A stretch of 24,958 bases of DNA from a virus: positions 1-24,958 of the IMG/VR virus record IMGVR_UViG_3300037875_000405, one strand, 5' to 3'. Of the stretch, positions 1-8,801 are shown piece by piece (within the stretch, counting starts at the first letter, position 1; every line of letters starts with the position of its first letter). Under the pieces are notes generated by a model, which saw only the letters and a list, made by a program, of their open reading frames with translations, made no database searches and was not told the DNA's origin. Position numbers and translations under genes: made by a program.

Positions 1-1066
1 ATTCACCAATTTCATTATATACAGTGTTATTTGCTTTTAACTGACCACTAATAACTACATCATTAAGATATGCATCCCAAGTCAATGAAGGATGGCCTAA
101 AGCAAAAATACCACTTTCAGACGGTACTACACTTCCAGCCACAGTAATTAAACCGTGATCACCGGACGGGGCATTAGTACCAAATCCAATATTTCCATTA
201 CCGTCGAAATGTTGTCTAGCAGTAAGATTATATTGATTATATAGTTCAGGATATTGTATGGGATTAGAATTTTTAGGTGCATTACTATAAATTGTAAAAG
301 TGCCAGAGTTAGGGTAAGAGATTCCACTGGAAATATAAGCCATTTTCCAGTGTTTAGAACCATGACCTAAGTTTGTAGAAGCATTATCAGATGGAGAGGC
401 ATCTCCGGCAACTTGTAAAGTTCCGAAAGTATGTAAGGATTTTGTGTTTATAGCTAATAAGTTATCTTCTAAATTACCATACATCAATGGAGTAAGTGAT
501 GTTACACCATCTTCAATAAGACAATTATCATCTTGTTCTACTGGAATAGCACCAAGATAAAACTTATAACTGTCAGTTGCACCAATGTAGTTACCAGCAG
601 CATGACCTATAGCGATATTAAAACTACCAGTTCTGTTTCTACGTAAGGTGTAGTTACCAATACCTATATTACCAGAGCCTGTAGTATTCCCTCCTAAAGC
701 ACTAACTCCAACACCAACATTATGATCTCCATAAACATTACAACTGATTGATTGAGAACCAATAGCTGTATTATGAGTTCCCTCATAATTACCATTTAAG
801 GCATTATAACCAAATACAGAATTATCCGAAGTAGATCTACCAACTAAATCAAGTTTGCCAAGGGCTTCTTGTCCAAAAATAGAAGTCCGAGTGGATTTTG
901 TCCCCATATTGGCGGCATCAATATGACTTGATACGGTCATTAAATGAATAGAATCAGCTAAGTTTGTTATAACTGTTCTAAGATCTAACGGAGAAATCTC
1001 TTGATTAGCATTATCTGGAAGATAATCAGTAAGGGAGTTAATGAACTCCTGTTTACTTAAAATCAT
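1..1066 (-). CDS. Fiber-like virion protein, N-terminal 355 aa (runs off left edge)
   Basis: An open frame starts at ATG 1066 (weak AAGGAT ribosome site upstream) and stays open to base 1, so the C-terminus is missing. After about 60 residues there is a run of loosely repeated segments such as NTAIGSQS, NVGVGVSALG, GNIGIGNYTL and FNIAIGHAAG. This is the pattern of left-handed beta-roll heads in trimeric YadA-like adhesins and of many phage tail-fiber and neck-fiber proteins. Further on are motifs such as NLGHGSKHWKMAYI and ALGHPSLTWDAYL, common in phage fiber shafts. It lies downstream of the capsid genes. The role as a receptor-binding or decorative fiber is inferred from repeat type and position. 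Confidence 0.75.
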   Translation of the reverse strand, partial: MILSKQEFINSLTDYLPDNANQEISPLDLRTVITNLADSIHLMTVSSHIDAANMGTKSTRTSIFGQEALGKLDLVGRSTSDNSVFGYNALNGNYEGTHNTAIGSQSISCNVYGDHNVGVGVSALGGNTTGSGNIGIGNYTLRRNRTGSFNIAIGHAAGNYIGATDSYKFYLGAIPVEQDDNCLIEDGVTSLTPLMYGNLEDNLLAINTKSLHTFGTLQVAGDASPSDNASTNLGHGSKHWKMAYISSGISYPNSGTFTIYSNAPKNSNPIQYPELYNQYNLTARQHFDGNGNIGFGTNAPSGDHGLITVAGSVVPSESGIFALGHPSLTWDAYLNDVVISGQLKANNTVYNEIGE

Positions 1067-1102
1067 TTATCTAATCCTTAGTTGGTTTAGGAAATATAAT
1101 TG

Positions 1103-1585
1103 TCAATCCAAGGAGATTTGAAGTGTGCCTGCAGCAAATTTAACACTATCACCTATATAAATATTTCTTGCATTATCAAGTGTTGCGTGCATTAAAACAT
1201 TACCAGGGTCATCAGTTGGATGTGTAGCGTGGATTGCAGAATCAAGTACAACCACACCAGATATCCTACCCCAGTCTAATGTCGCTTGACTAAATGTAAT
1301 ATCAACTGCATTTTTAATAATTCCACTACCAGCAGTATTATCTGCAGTAGTATAGCTCCATTTAGAATTCCCAACACTGTTTGGGTCACCTAAACTAACT
1401 CTTGAATAACCACTAAGTGTTGTACCATCTCCAGATGCTACTTCTAAAATAGTAGTTCCCGTTTGATCATCACTTGGAACACCACTAGTCAATGCTATTG
1501 AAATATTTGTTGGTTTAGCAAAAGTTTCACCTCTAAAAACATGGTGAAGTAAACCAGATTCTAAATAATCTGAAAGAGCAGCCAT
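1103..1585 (-). CDS. Small virion-type protein (probable structural, function unknown)
   Basis: A 160-aa protein starting MAALSDYLESGLLHHVF, with GGAGAAG six bases before the ATG. The opening (short helix, then FAKPTNISIALTSGVPSDD) resembles a family of ~130-170 aa proteins found beside phage fiber or tail genes. The rest is Gly/Ser/Thr-rich and beta-strand-like, with no enzyme motif. It is the first gene after the capsid terminator and has its own late-type promoter motif 46-57 bases upstream of the start codon, so it probably opens a second late unit with the fiber gene. The virion assignment is inference. Confidence 0.6.
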   Translation of the reverse strand: MAALSDYLESGLLHHVFRGETFAKPTNISIALTSGVPSDDQTGTTILEVASGDGTTLSGYSRVSLGDPNSVGNSKWSYTTADNTAGSGIIKNAVDITFSQATLDWGRISGVVVLDSAIHATHPTDDPGNVLMHATLDNARNIYIGDSVKFAAGTLQISLD

Positions 1586-1630
1586 TATCTTCTCCTCATA
1601 GGAATTTCCTTGAAATAAAGAATTTATACC

Positions 1631-1642
1631 ATATTATACACA
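1631..1642 (-). promoter_or_regulatory. Candidate late promoter (GTGTATAATAT)
   Basis: On the minus strand TGTGTATAATAT lies just after the capsid terminator and 45 bases before the 160-aa gene. No TTGACA-like box lies 15-19 bases upstream. The GTGTATAAT core recurs at 4749, 6801 and (as GTGTATATT) 13810. Confidence 0.5.
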
Positions 1643-1676
1643 AAAAAAAGCCATCCCCGCAAAGTACGAGGATGAC
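1642..1676 (-). terminator. Rho-independent terminator after the major capsid gene
   Basis: On the minus strand a 10-bp stem (GTCATCCTCG with CGGGGATGGC, allowing two G-T pairs) with a 7-nt loop is followed directly by eight T residues. It lies 27 bases after the capsid stop codon and is the best classical terminator in the window. Confidence 0.85.
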
Positions 1677-1702
1677 TTATTATACTCACCAATTTGGCAA
1701 TA

Positions 1703-2710
1703 TTAGAAGGAGCCAAGGATAACTCGACGGTTATCAAGGACACCAAATCCAATTTCAGCCCAACCGTAGAATCCAGCTCTCTGCTGTCTATGAAGAGTAG
1801 GATCTTCAAAGACTTCAAGAGTCTGACGAACAGGCATTACAAAGCTATCATTAGATGACTGATCCAAACCAACAACCAATTCGAGGTCAGCAGCCTGAAC
1901 AGCACCACTTAAGCTACCTGTGAAGAATGTCTGATATTCTTGACCTTCGCCAAGTTCATCGAGATCATGCAGGTTAACACCAAATACACGGGTAATTGGA
2001 GCACCATCTTCAGAAGCACTGTAGATTTCGCGTCGAGTAACTTCATCAATCTGATCAAGACCCCAGTTACGGATATCTTCCAGAGCTTCTGGAGAAACAT
2101 ACAGGTCTGTCAAACGACCACGACCCGCAGAACCAGTGTTACCACCAGCATTACGACGCATAACGGTCTGCATAAGAGAAACAAGTCTCTTAGAGAACAT
2201 ACCCGCAGTAGCATCACCATCATAGACGAGGATATTTCTGTCAACACCAGCCGCGAGGATGGTATGCCAGCCGTCATCATTCATCTTCTTGGTAAAGCCA
2301 GCTTCCATAACCTGCATAGCACGAGCAGCGATATCCCAACGAGCTTCACGAGCATATCGAAGCAAGAAGTCGATAGAACTTGTGATACTGTAAGTTGGAA
2401 TCGCAACATAGTCACCTTCTACGCTACGCTCAGGAACTCTACCATTACCTGGATTAGTGTAAGCAATATGCTCACCTTCAAGTCCAGGAGAGATAAGGTC
2501 GAGTGGATACTCAGTTGTTCCACCGGCTTCTACCGTGGTTACTTCGAAAATATTACCAAGAATATCACCAGCCAAAACTCCCTTACGAAGAGGCAGCTCC
2601 AAAGCTTTAGCAAATTCTCGTTGTGCGGCAATAGCTACATTTTGGTCACTATCGCCAGCTTTACGAAGCAATGAAATAAATTCATCACTTGGTCTTTCAG
2701 TAAATGACAT
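1703..2710 (-). CDS. Major capsid protein
   Basis: A 335-aa protein located where tailed phages place the major capsid protein: after portal, protease/scaffold and a decoration gene, and before a strong terminator. No cleaved leader is obvious; it begins MSFTERPSDEFISLLRKAG. The central portion (RRNAGGNTGSAGRGRLTDLYVSPEALEDI, split across residues ~185-215) and the C-terminal RAGFYGWAEIGFGVLDNRRV are like the P-domain and A-domain of HK97-fold capsid proteins. Codons are more GC-rich than in the flanking genes, consistent with high expression. The ribosome site is AGGAGAATTT. The call rests on synteny and fold-like patterns. Confidence 0.8.
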   Translation of the reverse strand: MSFTERPSDEFISLLRKAGDSDQNVAIAAQREFAKALELPLRKGVLAGDILGNIFEVTTVEAGGTTEYPLDLISPGLEGEHIAYTNPGNGRVPERSVEGDYVAIPTYSITSSIDFLLRYAREARWDIAARAMQVMEAGFTKKMNDDGWHTILAAGVDRNILVYDGDATAGMFSKRLVSLMQTVMRRNAGGNTGSAGRGRLTDLYVSPEALEDIRNWGLDQIDEVTRREIYSASEDGAPITRVFGVNLHDLDELGEGQEYQTFFTGSLSGAVQAADLELVVGLDQSSNDSFVMPVRQTLEVFEDPTLHRQQRAGFYGWAEIGFGVLDNRRVILGSF

Positions 2711-2738
2711 ATTAAATTCTCCTATTGGTTATGGGCGA

Positions 2739-3230
2739 TTATGCACCGTTGTTGAGTGGAAGATTGACGTGTAATTTAGCATAGCCATCAGAGTCTTTAT
2801 AAGAAGCCCATCGACCTACACATAAAGATCCAGAATTCGCTGGTGCTACTGGTTCTACAGTAATATTACCAGCACTTGCACTATCAGCATAAGCAAGCTT
2901 ACCTGGAGATGGAGTACCAGTAATGTTACTAGTAACAACAGTACCACGAGTCATAATGGTAACCTTGCCACCCTTTTGAACTTCGTCTTTGTGCTGATTT
3001 AAATGAGTTCTCGTTAAATCTTTGTTAACAACATCATTCAACAGAATACCAACTGGAATATCTGTTGATGCTGCGGTTGCATAAGCACATAAGTTAGCAC
3101 CTTGGTCCATTGCTGCACCAGATGCAGTATTATTTTCCAGTACAGCTACACCACCACGGGTTGCCGTACCAGCATTGTAGAAAAAGCTAATATCAGTAGC
3201 CTCTACACTTCTGTCTGCTTTAAGAGCCAT
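2739..3230 (-). CDS. Probable head decoration/stabilisation protein
   Basis: A 163-aa protein between the scaffold and capsid genes, the slot of lambda gpD-type decoration proteins. It is rich in Ala, Gly, Thr and Asn and predicted to be mostly beta. The GGKVTIMTRGTVVTSNI and GKLAYADSASAGNI segments resemble the small trimeric decoration proteins that bind capsid three-fold axes. No enzymatic motif is visible. The start MALKADRSVEATD has AGGAGAAAACAA upstream. Function is inferred mainly from gene order. Confidence 0.6.
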   Translation of the reverse strand: MALKADRSVEATDISFFYNAGTATRGGVAVLENNTASGAAMDQGANLCAYATAASTDIPVGILLNDVVNKDLTRTHLNQHKDEVQKGGKVTIMTRGTVVTSNITGTPSPGKLAYADSASAGNITVEPVAPANSGSLCVGRWASYKDSDGYAKLHVNLPLNNGA

Positions 3231-3256
3231 TTGTTTTCTCCTATAGAAAAAAGGAT

Positions 3257-3940
3257 TTACTTACTAAGAATTGAATTTGAGATGTAATCAGCAATACTTG
3301 CTCGTGTTGCTGCTATTTCATCTACTTCTTCTGTTTCAGCTTCTACCAGAGTCGCTTCTGATGTCTCGACTTCATCGAAAATTTCAGTTGCTTCTGCTTC
3401 TGCTTGTTCTGTAGCTTCTTCTTTAACATCAGTCGCTACAACACTTTTGCGAGCATAAAGATTGACTACAGCATCAAATGCTTCGTCGTCAAGAGCACCA
3501 AAAGAAGCAAGAGTAGCATCTAATTCATCCGCTGAAACACCAGCTTCGATTAAAGCAGCTTTTCTCTTTTCTTCTTTTTGCTTTTTCTTCATATCATACA
3601 TTTCAGATTCAGCTTGTTTCAAATCCTGAGCTGATTTAGCAACAACCGCTTCTAATGCAGCAATCTTTGCTTCAGCAGATTTTAAAGCTTCTTCTAAAGA
3701 AGCCTTAGCTTCATCTTCTTTCTTCTTTTTCTTTTCATCATCATCTTCATAATGCTTTGCTGTTGTATCATCAGTATCTTCCGCAACAGTTTCAGACACT
3801 TCTTCAGCTACTTCAATAGCTTCCGTAGAATTATCTGTAACCGCATCAGCTTCTACTGTTTCAACAACCTCTTCAGTTAGTTCTTCAGCAACAACTGGTT
3901 CTTCAACCACTTGCTCCTCTTGAACCTGAGATTCAGACAT
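3257..3940 (-). CDS. Internal in-frame scaffold protein (nested start)
   Basis: Within the protease/scaffold gene an ATG at 3940 (MSESQVQEEQ) is preceded by AAGGAGACAAAT, a better ribosome site than that of the full-length gene. The frame is the same, so a separate 227-aa product would be the acidic coiled-coil scaffold alone. Lambda C/Nu3 and several other phages make a protease and its scaffold from nested starts in this way. The start is directly visible; its use is inferred. Confidence 0.6.
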   Translation of the reverse strand: MSESQVQEEQVVEEPVVAEELTEEVVETVEADAVTDNSTEAIEVAEEVSETVAEDTDDTTAKHYEDDDEKKKKKEDEAKASLEEALKSAEAKIAALEAVVAKSAQDLKQAESEMYDMKKKQKEEKRKAALIEAGVSADELDATLASFGALDDEAFDAVVNLYARKSVVATDVKEEATEQAEAEATEIFDEVETSEATLVEAETEEVDEIAATRASIADYISNSILSK

Positions 3941-4729
3941 ATTTGTCTCCTTCATCGTTGAAAACCCATCAACACTAAAAGCGATACTTTTAGAGTTTAA
4001 AATTATACTTCTAGGATTTGCTGGATTTGACACCAATCCTTTCCCAGAAAAAGAAATATCACGTAAAGCACGTCCAACTTTATAACCTTCATATTCACCA
4101 GTTCCACCATAAGCACGTAAATGCTTAGTTAAGAAAGATGAATCATCACTCCTGGTTACTAATTTCTGACTACCAGTCTTGTCAATAACTGCATAGTCGA
4201 AACCAGCAAATAAACACTCCATAGAAACAAACCACTTATCTTCATCGATTTCTGCAATGATACTATCCATTCGCTCTCTATTTTCTTCATTCATCCAACT
4301 GTTATAAAGAACGGCACGAGTAATAATATCAAAATTTGCAGGAGTTTCTTCTTGATCGTCGGAAATTCTATTTCCTTCAGTATCAGTAACATAACTACCT
4401 ATAATATGCCCAATGATATCATTTTCATCATGCATAAAATTAAATGGTTTGTCTTCTGGCGTATTTCTCGCAGCCCATGTGACATCTGCTAAAAATACAT
4501 CATCATTTCTATTCCAATTAGTAGAGACTAACACTGATTCTAAGTAATAAAGATCGTGTTGTTTATTATTATCGGCTAAAAGTTTTTCTATCTCACTTTT
4601 TTCTACTTCAGAAGTAAATTCTTCTGCTTTGACAGTGAAGGGAGATAAATAAGCAACTGAAGCAGTACTCTGAACCTGATCAGAAATACCATCTTCAATT
4701 TCTTTTTGAAAAATTTGTATTTTATTCAT
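3257..4729 (-). CDS. Prohead protease-like domain fused to acidic scaffold
   Basis: This 490-aa protein has two parts. Residues ~1-255 form a globular domain with FNFMHDENDIIGHIIGSY, DIITRAVLYNSW, DKWFVSMECLFAGFDY and a C-terminal SGKGLVSNPANPRSI. An early His and a following VSMEC Ser in this arrangement resemble phage prohead proteases, which drop the scaffold during maturation. Residues ~265-490 are very acidic (many E/V/A), with a Lys-rich coiled coil near the middle, typical of internal scaffolds. ATG 4729 is preferred to the in-frame GTG at 4738 because GAGGTG lies upstream of it. The protease activity is inferred and the catalytic residues are not certain. Confidence 0.65.
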   Translation of the reverse strand: MNKIQIFQKEIEDGISDQVQSTASVAYLSPFTVKAEEFTSEVEKSEIEKLLADNNKQHDLYYLESVLVSTNWNRNDDVFLADVTWAARNTPEDKPFNFMHDENDIIGHIIGSYVTDTEGNRISDDQEETPANFDIITRAVLYNSWMNEENRERMDSIIAEIDEDKWFVSMECLFAGFDYAVIDKTGSQKLVTRSDDSSFLTKHLRAYGGTGEYEGYKVGRALRDISFSGKGLVSNPANPRSIILNSKSIAFSVDGFSTMKETNMSESQVQEEQVVEEPVVAEELTEEVVETVEADAVTDNSTEAIEVAEEVSETVAEDTDDTTAKHYEDDDEKKKKKEDEAKASLEEALKSAEAKIAALEAVVAKSAQDLKQAESEMYDMKKKQKEEKRKAALIEAGVSADELDATLASFGALDDEAFDAVVNLYARKSVVATDVKEEATEQAEAEATEIFDEVETSEATLVEAETEEVDEIAATRASIADYISNSILSK

Positions 4730-4748
4730 AATTTTCACCTCGTATTAA

Positions 4749-4757
4749 ATTATACAC
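4749..4757 (-). promoter_or_regulatory. Candidate late promoter (GTGTATAAT)
   Basis: On the minus strand CTCGTGTATAATTTAATACG lies 19 bases before the protease/scaffold start, leaving only a short leader with the GAGGTG ribosome site. There is no -35-like box at the right distance. Confidence 0.5.
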
Positions 4758-4788
4758 GAGATACATTAAAACATAGATAAAACGGGTT

Positions 4789-6741
4789 TTAACTACCTAA
4801 AACATATTCTGTGTAACTTGCTACCACCTGTTTTTTATACTCATCCATAGACATATTTAAGATGTTTATATCCTTGTTTTCCATGATTATTTTAAACTCC
4901 TTTGGGGTCTTTTTGCTTGATTTAACAATCTCACTAATATAGTTTGCATCTACATTTTCATGCATAACTGGTAAATTTGTTAATATATCTACCTTAAGGG
5001 TTTCTAAAGAACCAACTTCTGCCTTTGTTAACTGTCTCATATTTTTCTTATTAGACACAGATAAAAACGCCTTGTTTGTGACATCAGATATTAAATCAAA
5101 TGATTTATTAGCCCAAACAATAAGATCAGCAACGCCAGGAGTGTTTTTAGGTTTTTCAACCCTTTTCTTTCGTGGCTCTTCATCCTTACTAAATTTAGGT
5201 CTACCATTTTCATTTTCTGATAAATCATCGTTTTCAGTAGGAGGATGGAACGGACCAACTTTATCTGGAAGTTTATCTTTGTCCCTATCTTTATTCTCTC
5301 TGTTGAGTCTAACTTTTTCAACAGCAGGTATTTCTTTAAATCTATCAAGGATAGTCTCATGACTAATGATAGACCTGTCAGCTAATTGAATTAATAAGTT
5401 TTTCTCTGCTGCTTCATCTGATAAACTCATTTGGTCATAGATAATATGAGCGGGCTTCCTGAAACCCATAGCCCTACGAACTAATTCTAACTCTTTTGCC
5501 CAGAACTTAGTTAATTGATCTCTACCATATTGTAATCGCTCGACCAATGTTTTAAGAGATATAAAGTTGTTTGTAAATCCACCACCATTAGATGCCATAC
5601 CCGTCAAGGTAGGAGGAACACCTAATCCCGCATAAATACTATTAAGAACTGATTGATATTTTTCAGAACCTAAGAATTTATAAACTTGACTGTTAGATTC
5701 AGTATATTTTAAGTCTGGACCCCAGACTAATTCCATTGTTCCACCACCAACATTACTGGCTAAAATATTTCTGAGCTTATTAACACCATCTCTTGTTGGT
5801 AAAATTTTGTGGTCAAGGCTTCCAAGCGTCCATAATCTAATATTACTAATAGCACCATCAAGAGCAGATAAATCTGCCAACCGCATCTTTTCGAGCATAA
5901 TGATGTCATCAAGAATCGCATACGTGAGAGGATTAGCCCATTGTTGCCAATCATCTTTTTTATAATAGTAAACACTGAGTTTGTTTTCATCTAAACTAAT
6001 TGACCTTTCACCATTTTTAATCTTATTTTTAATATCAGGAGGTAATGTTTCTAAAATTTTGGCTGGAATATTATCTTTCTGAAAATTGTCCAGAAAAGAC
6101 TTATTTGATATTTCAAATTTTTTTCTACCCAAAAATAGATTTAAATTACCATCCTTAATATTAATAGTTAGTGGATTAAAAAAATTATATCTCCAAGGAA
6201 CAACATCCTCCTTAATAGATGGTAGCTTAACCGTTATATCACTACCCATAGATCTTATGTATTTTACAATATCTTGGCTAATTTTTGCGTCACTGCGGTA
6301 AACAAATACATTTCCAGTTCTATAAAGGTTATTTAAAAATCTTTCAGACCTTTCTTTACCATCAACTTTATTGAACCATTGTTTATAAAATTTTTCGACA
6401 CTCTTGTTTTCGTGGACAATATTGATACCTTGACTACCGAAATCTCCCATTAAATCAATAATATTTCTAATAATACCAACCTTGTCATAAGCCTCCATAC
6501 ACATTTTAATTGCATGTTTTTGTTTTGTTGGGACTTGCTCATTACTACGAAAAGCATAATAATCATTTTTATCAAAAGATGGTCTGACAGACCTATTAGC
6601 TTCAATATCCAAAAATGTTCTATGGTTTGCTTTAGAAATTCCTTCATAAGCATCTATAGAATCTGCAAATCGCTCCATAGCACGAGACTTACTTGATGCA
6701 TCTCCATCTTCCCAGGTAATGATAGAATCTTTGTTGCTCAT
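4789..6741 (-). CDS. Portal protein
   Basis: A 650-aa protein immediately downstream of the large terminase in transcription order, the usual portal position. An N-terminal AYDKVGIIRNIIDLMGDFGSQ, a wing-like region with the short motif TGNVFVYRSD, and a central GSEKYQSVLNSIYAGLGVPPTL match phage portal proteins, where IYAGLGVPPxLTG lies near the crown/stem region. A charged low-complexity stretch at residues ~480-535 (rich in K, D, E, N, P) precedes a C-terminal helical domain. The ribosome site is CGGAGAATAAA before the ATG. The protein forms the dodecameric DNA-entry channel at one capsid vertex. Confidence 0.85.
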   Translation of the reverse strand: MSNKDSIITWEDGDASSKSRAMERFADSIDAYEGISKANHRTFLDIEANRSVRPSFDKNDYYAFRSNEQVPTKQKHAIKMCMEAYDKVGIIRNIIDLMGDFGSQGINIVHENKSVEKFYKQWFNKVDGKERSERFLNNLYRTGNVFVYRSDAKISQDIVKYIRSMGSDITVKLPSIKEDVVPWRYNFFNPLTINIKDGNLNLFLGRKKFEISNKSFLDNFQKDNIPAKILETLPPDIKNKIKNGERSISLDENKLSVYYYKKDDWQQWANPLTYAILDDIIMLEKMRLADLSALDGAISNIRLWTLGSLDHKILPTRDGVNKLRNILASNVGGGTMELVWGPDLKYTESNSQVYKFLGSEKYQSVLNSIYAGLGVPPTLTGMASNGGGFTNNFISLKTLVERLQYGRDQLTKFWAKELELVRRAMGFRKPAHIIYDQMSLSDEAAEKNLLIQLADRSIISHETILDRFKEIPAVEKVRLNRENKDRDKDKLPDKVGPFHPPTENDDLSENENGRPKFSKDEEPRKKRVEKPKNTPGVADLIVWANKSFDLISDVTNKAFLSVSNKKNMRQLTKAEVGSLETLKVDILTNLPVMHENVDANYISEIVKSSKKTPKEFKIIMENKDINILNMSMDEYKKQVVASYTEYVLGS

Positions 6742-6763
6742 TTTATTCTCCGCAATTCAATTG

Positions 6764-6792
6764 AAAAAGGTATAATTGGATTGTTAATCCAA
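6764..6792 (-). other. Leader hairpin upstream of the portal gene
   Basis: On the minus strand TTGGATT-AAC-AATCCAA forms a 7-bp stem, with TTATACC and then five Ts following. It lies just downstream of the candidate late promoter at 6801, so it would be at the 5' end of the portal transcript. It could also terminate read-through from the terminase gene, but the T-run is 7 bases from the stem. Confidence 0.4.
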
Positions 6793-6800
6793 CTACCTTA

Positions 6801-6809
6801 ATTATACAC
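6801..6809 (-). promoter_or_regulatory. Candidate late promoter (GTGTATAAT)
   Basis: On the minus strand TTGTGTATAATTAAGG lies between the terminase stop and the portal start, 59 bases before the portal ATG. The core is identical to that at 4749. Confidence 0.5.
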
Positions 6810-6812
6810 AAT

Positions 6813-8801
6813 TCACAAAATATCTTTCATACTATCCACAAACCAACTCGGACCAGTATACATATCACCTTTTGGTTTATTATCATCATCGATTATTGTG
6901 GCGAAGCCTCCATAGAACTGATAAGCCTGAGCCGTAGGAGTTCTCAATATTGTTCTAGCAGCCATATTAGACATAATTAATGAAGAATAACGGTCTTTCC
7001 TCATTTTACTTTTCTTTCCAGCACCAATAACAACTTCAGGTGTATCCCATCTATCTCTACCATTAGCGGTCTGTGTTATCTGTATCATAGCAAGCTCATC
7101 TTTAAGCTCTTCAATCTCCATAACACATTCTTCAAGAGTATCGTACATCCTTCCTTTTAATCCATCTTCAGCATTTGACAATCCAACTGTAATTGCATCA
7201 AATCTGGGAAAAATAATTGCCTTATCTTCAAAGTCTTTTCTTAATCCATGATTTGCTTCAGCTAACCATTCATATCTAGCAAATTGACACATTTCTAAAA
7301 TATGCAACCCACGCTCATCATCAGTATCTTTTGGTTTATCGTCATCAATAACCGGCCAAATAGCAACCTCATCATGTTGAATCTTATCTTTATCATGCAA
7401 TGACTCCATAACAGCGATACCACCACCTTGTGCATCCATAGCAATATGAACACATGGAAACAATTTCATAAGATCACGAATCTTACGAGCACAATAAGCA
7501 TAAAAATCTGTTTCGGAAGAAAAACCTTTTTTAACTTTTTCCTTATGCTCAGATCTAGTAGTAGTCCAACAATGTACAATTCTTCTATGATCATGATTTA
7601 ATTCGAGAACAACTATACTAAAATTATCTACTTCAGAAGCAGGGTCAACACCAAATACATATTTTTTATCACGGTCACCCATTAATTTAGCCTCAAAAAC
7701 TATTTCATTACCTTGACTATCTTTAATTGGTTCTTGATCATTAGCAACACACGACTCAATCAATGTACGCTTAAAGAAGCCTTGAGAATCCCGCGTAAAG
7801 CACGCTCCGAACTCCATTTGATAAATACCAGCATGAACTGTTGCTTTCGATCTAGCGACCTGTGCGGCATCCATAAACCCTTCCGGCAAAAGCTCATATG
7901 GTATTCTCACAATAGAATACTGAGTCCAATCAAAGCTGTCTGGAACATCTTCTCCACCAAAGATATCTCTAAGCTTATTATGTCTACCTCCGCTTTTTAT
8001 AATTGACTTCCACTTTTTCCAATATGTAGCAAAATGATTAAAATCATAATATGCAGTACCGGATAATATAATTTGATTATCTTTATTTGCTACAATGTCA
8101 TCATTATTTTTAATAATTTCAACACCAAGTGACTTAGCTTTCTTTTCAGAAGCTAATCTTTTTACATTTTCAATAGGATCTGAACTTACCGCAGCAAAAC
8201 CTGCCACAACGGTTTCAAAAATATCACGAGGTATGGAAGCAAACTCGTCAGAGATAATATCGTTAGCTCTTTGACCCCTGATTTTCTGTCCGTCCCCCAA
8301 AGGTAAACAAGTAATGCGAGATTTATTAATCCGCATAACGCAACGGTCCACATCTCTACGTGGTCCAGAATTCTCATCACACATACTCCTTAAAACAGGT
8401 GCATTATTCCAAATTGTTTCCATATACTCAAAAAGAACCTTTGACTGTCGAAAAGCAGCACCAACAACTACAACTTTTCGTTCAGGTAGAAGTAAAGCCC
8501 TCATCATAGAATAGAGAGAAAGAGTAAAGGATTTACCAAACCCACGACTAGCAATCAACATAGGAAACTTACGATTCCACATTTCATGTAAAATCAATGC
8601 TTGAGTCGGCAATATAGTAATATTGAATACTTGTTTGCACAAGAAAGAAAAATATTCTGGTTTTGTCATCAACCAAGATAGTTTCAGATGAAAATCATCT
8701 TCATTGAATGATATGAGAGACATTGGATTAAAGATTTGATCTTCATCAACATCTATATTCAACCAAGCTTCATTAATAATTTTTAAATTTGATTCAACCA
8801 T
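6813..8801 (-). CDS. terL: Terminase large subunit (packaging ATPase-nuclease)
   Basis: This 662-aa protein has the complete two-domain layout of a large terminase. The ATPase domain carries Walker A ASRGFGKS (residues ~84-91), Walker B DIISDE (~181-186, catalytic Glu) and a coupling motif SGTA (~247-250). The RNase-H-like nuclease domain carries FGVDPAS (Asp ~386) and HIAMDAQGGG (Asp ~456). It pumps DNA through the portal into the prohead and cuts the concatemer. The start overlaps the ClpP-like gene by 8 bases, so translation is probably coupled. Confidence 0.93.
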   Translation of the reverse strand: MVESNLKIINEAWLNIDVDEDQIFNPMSLISFNEDDFHLKLSWLMTKPEYFSFLCKQVFNITILPTQALILHEMWNRKFPMLIASRGFGKSFTLSLYSMMRALLLPERKVVVVGAAFRQSKVLFEYMETIWNNAPVLRSMCDENSGPRRDVDRCVMRINKSRITCLPLGDGQKIRGQRANDIISDEFASIPRDIFETVVAGFAAVSSDPIENVKRLASEKKAKSLGVEIIKNNDDIVANKDNQIILSGTAYYDFNHFATYWKKWKSIIKSGGRHNKLRDIFGGEDVPDSFDWTQYSIVRIPYELLPEGFMDAAQVARSKATVHAGIYQMEFGACFTRDSQGFFKRTLIESCVANDQEPIKDSQGNEIVFEAKLMGDRDKKYVFGVDPASEVDNFSIVVLELNHDHRRIVHCWTTTRSEHKEKVKKGFSSETDFYAYCARKIRDLMKLFPCVHIAMDAQGGGIAVMESLHDKDKIQHDEVAIWPVIDDDKPKDTDDERGLHILEMCQFARYEWLAEANHGLRKDFEDKAIIFPRFDAITVGLSNAEDGLKGRMYDTLEECVMEIEELKDELAMIQITQTANGRDRWDTPEVVIGAGKKSKMRKDRYSSLIMSNMAARTILRTPTAQAYQFYGGFATIIDDDNKPKGDMYTGPSWFVDSMKDIL

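Noticed and set aside
1940-2774. Long plus-strand frames opposite the capsid gene
   Set aside because: They lie entirely antisense to the major capsid gene, have no ribosome site or promoter, and show low-information translations.
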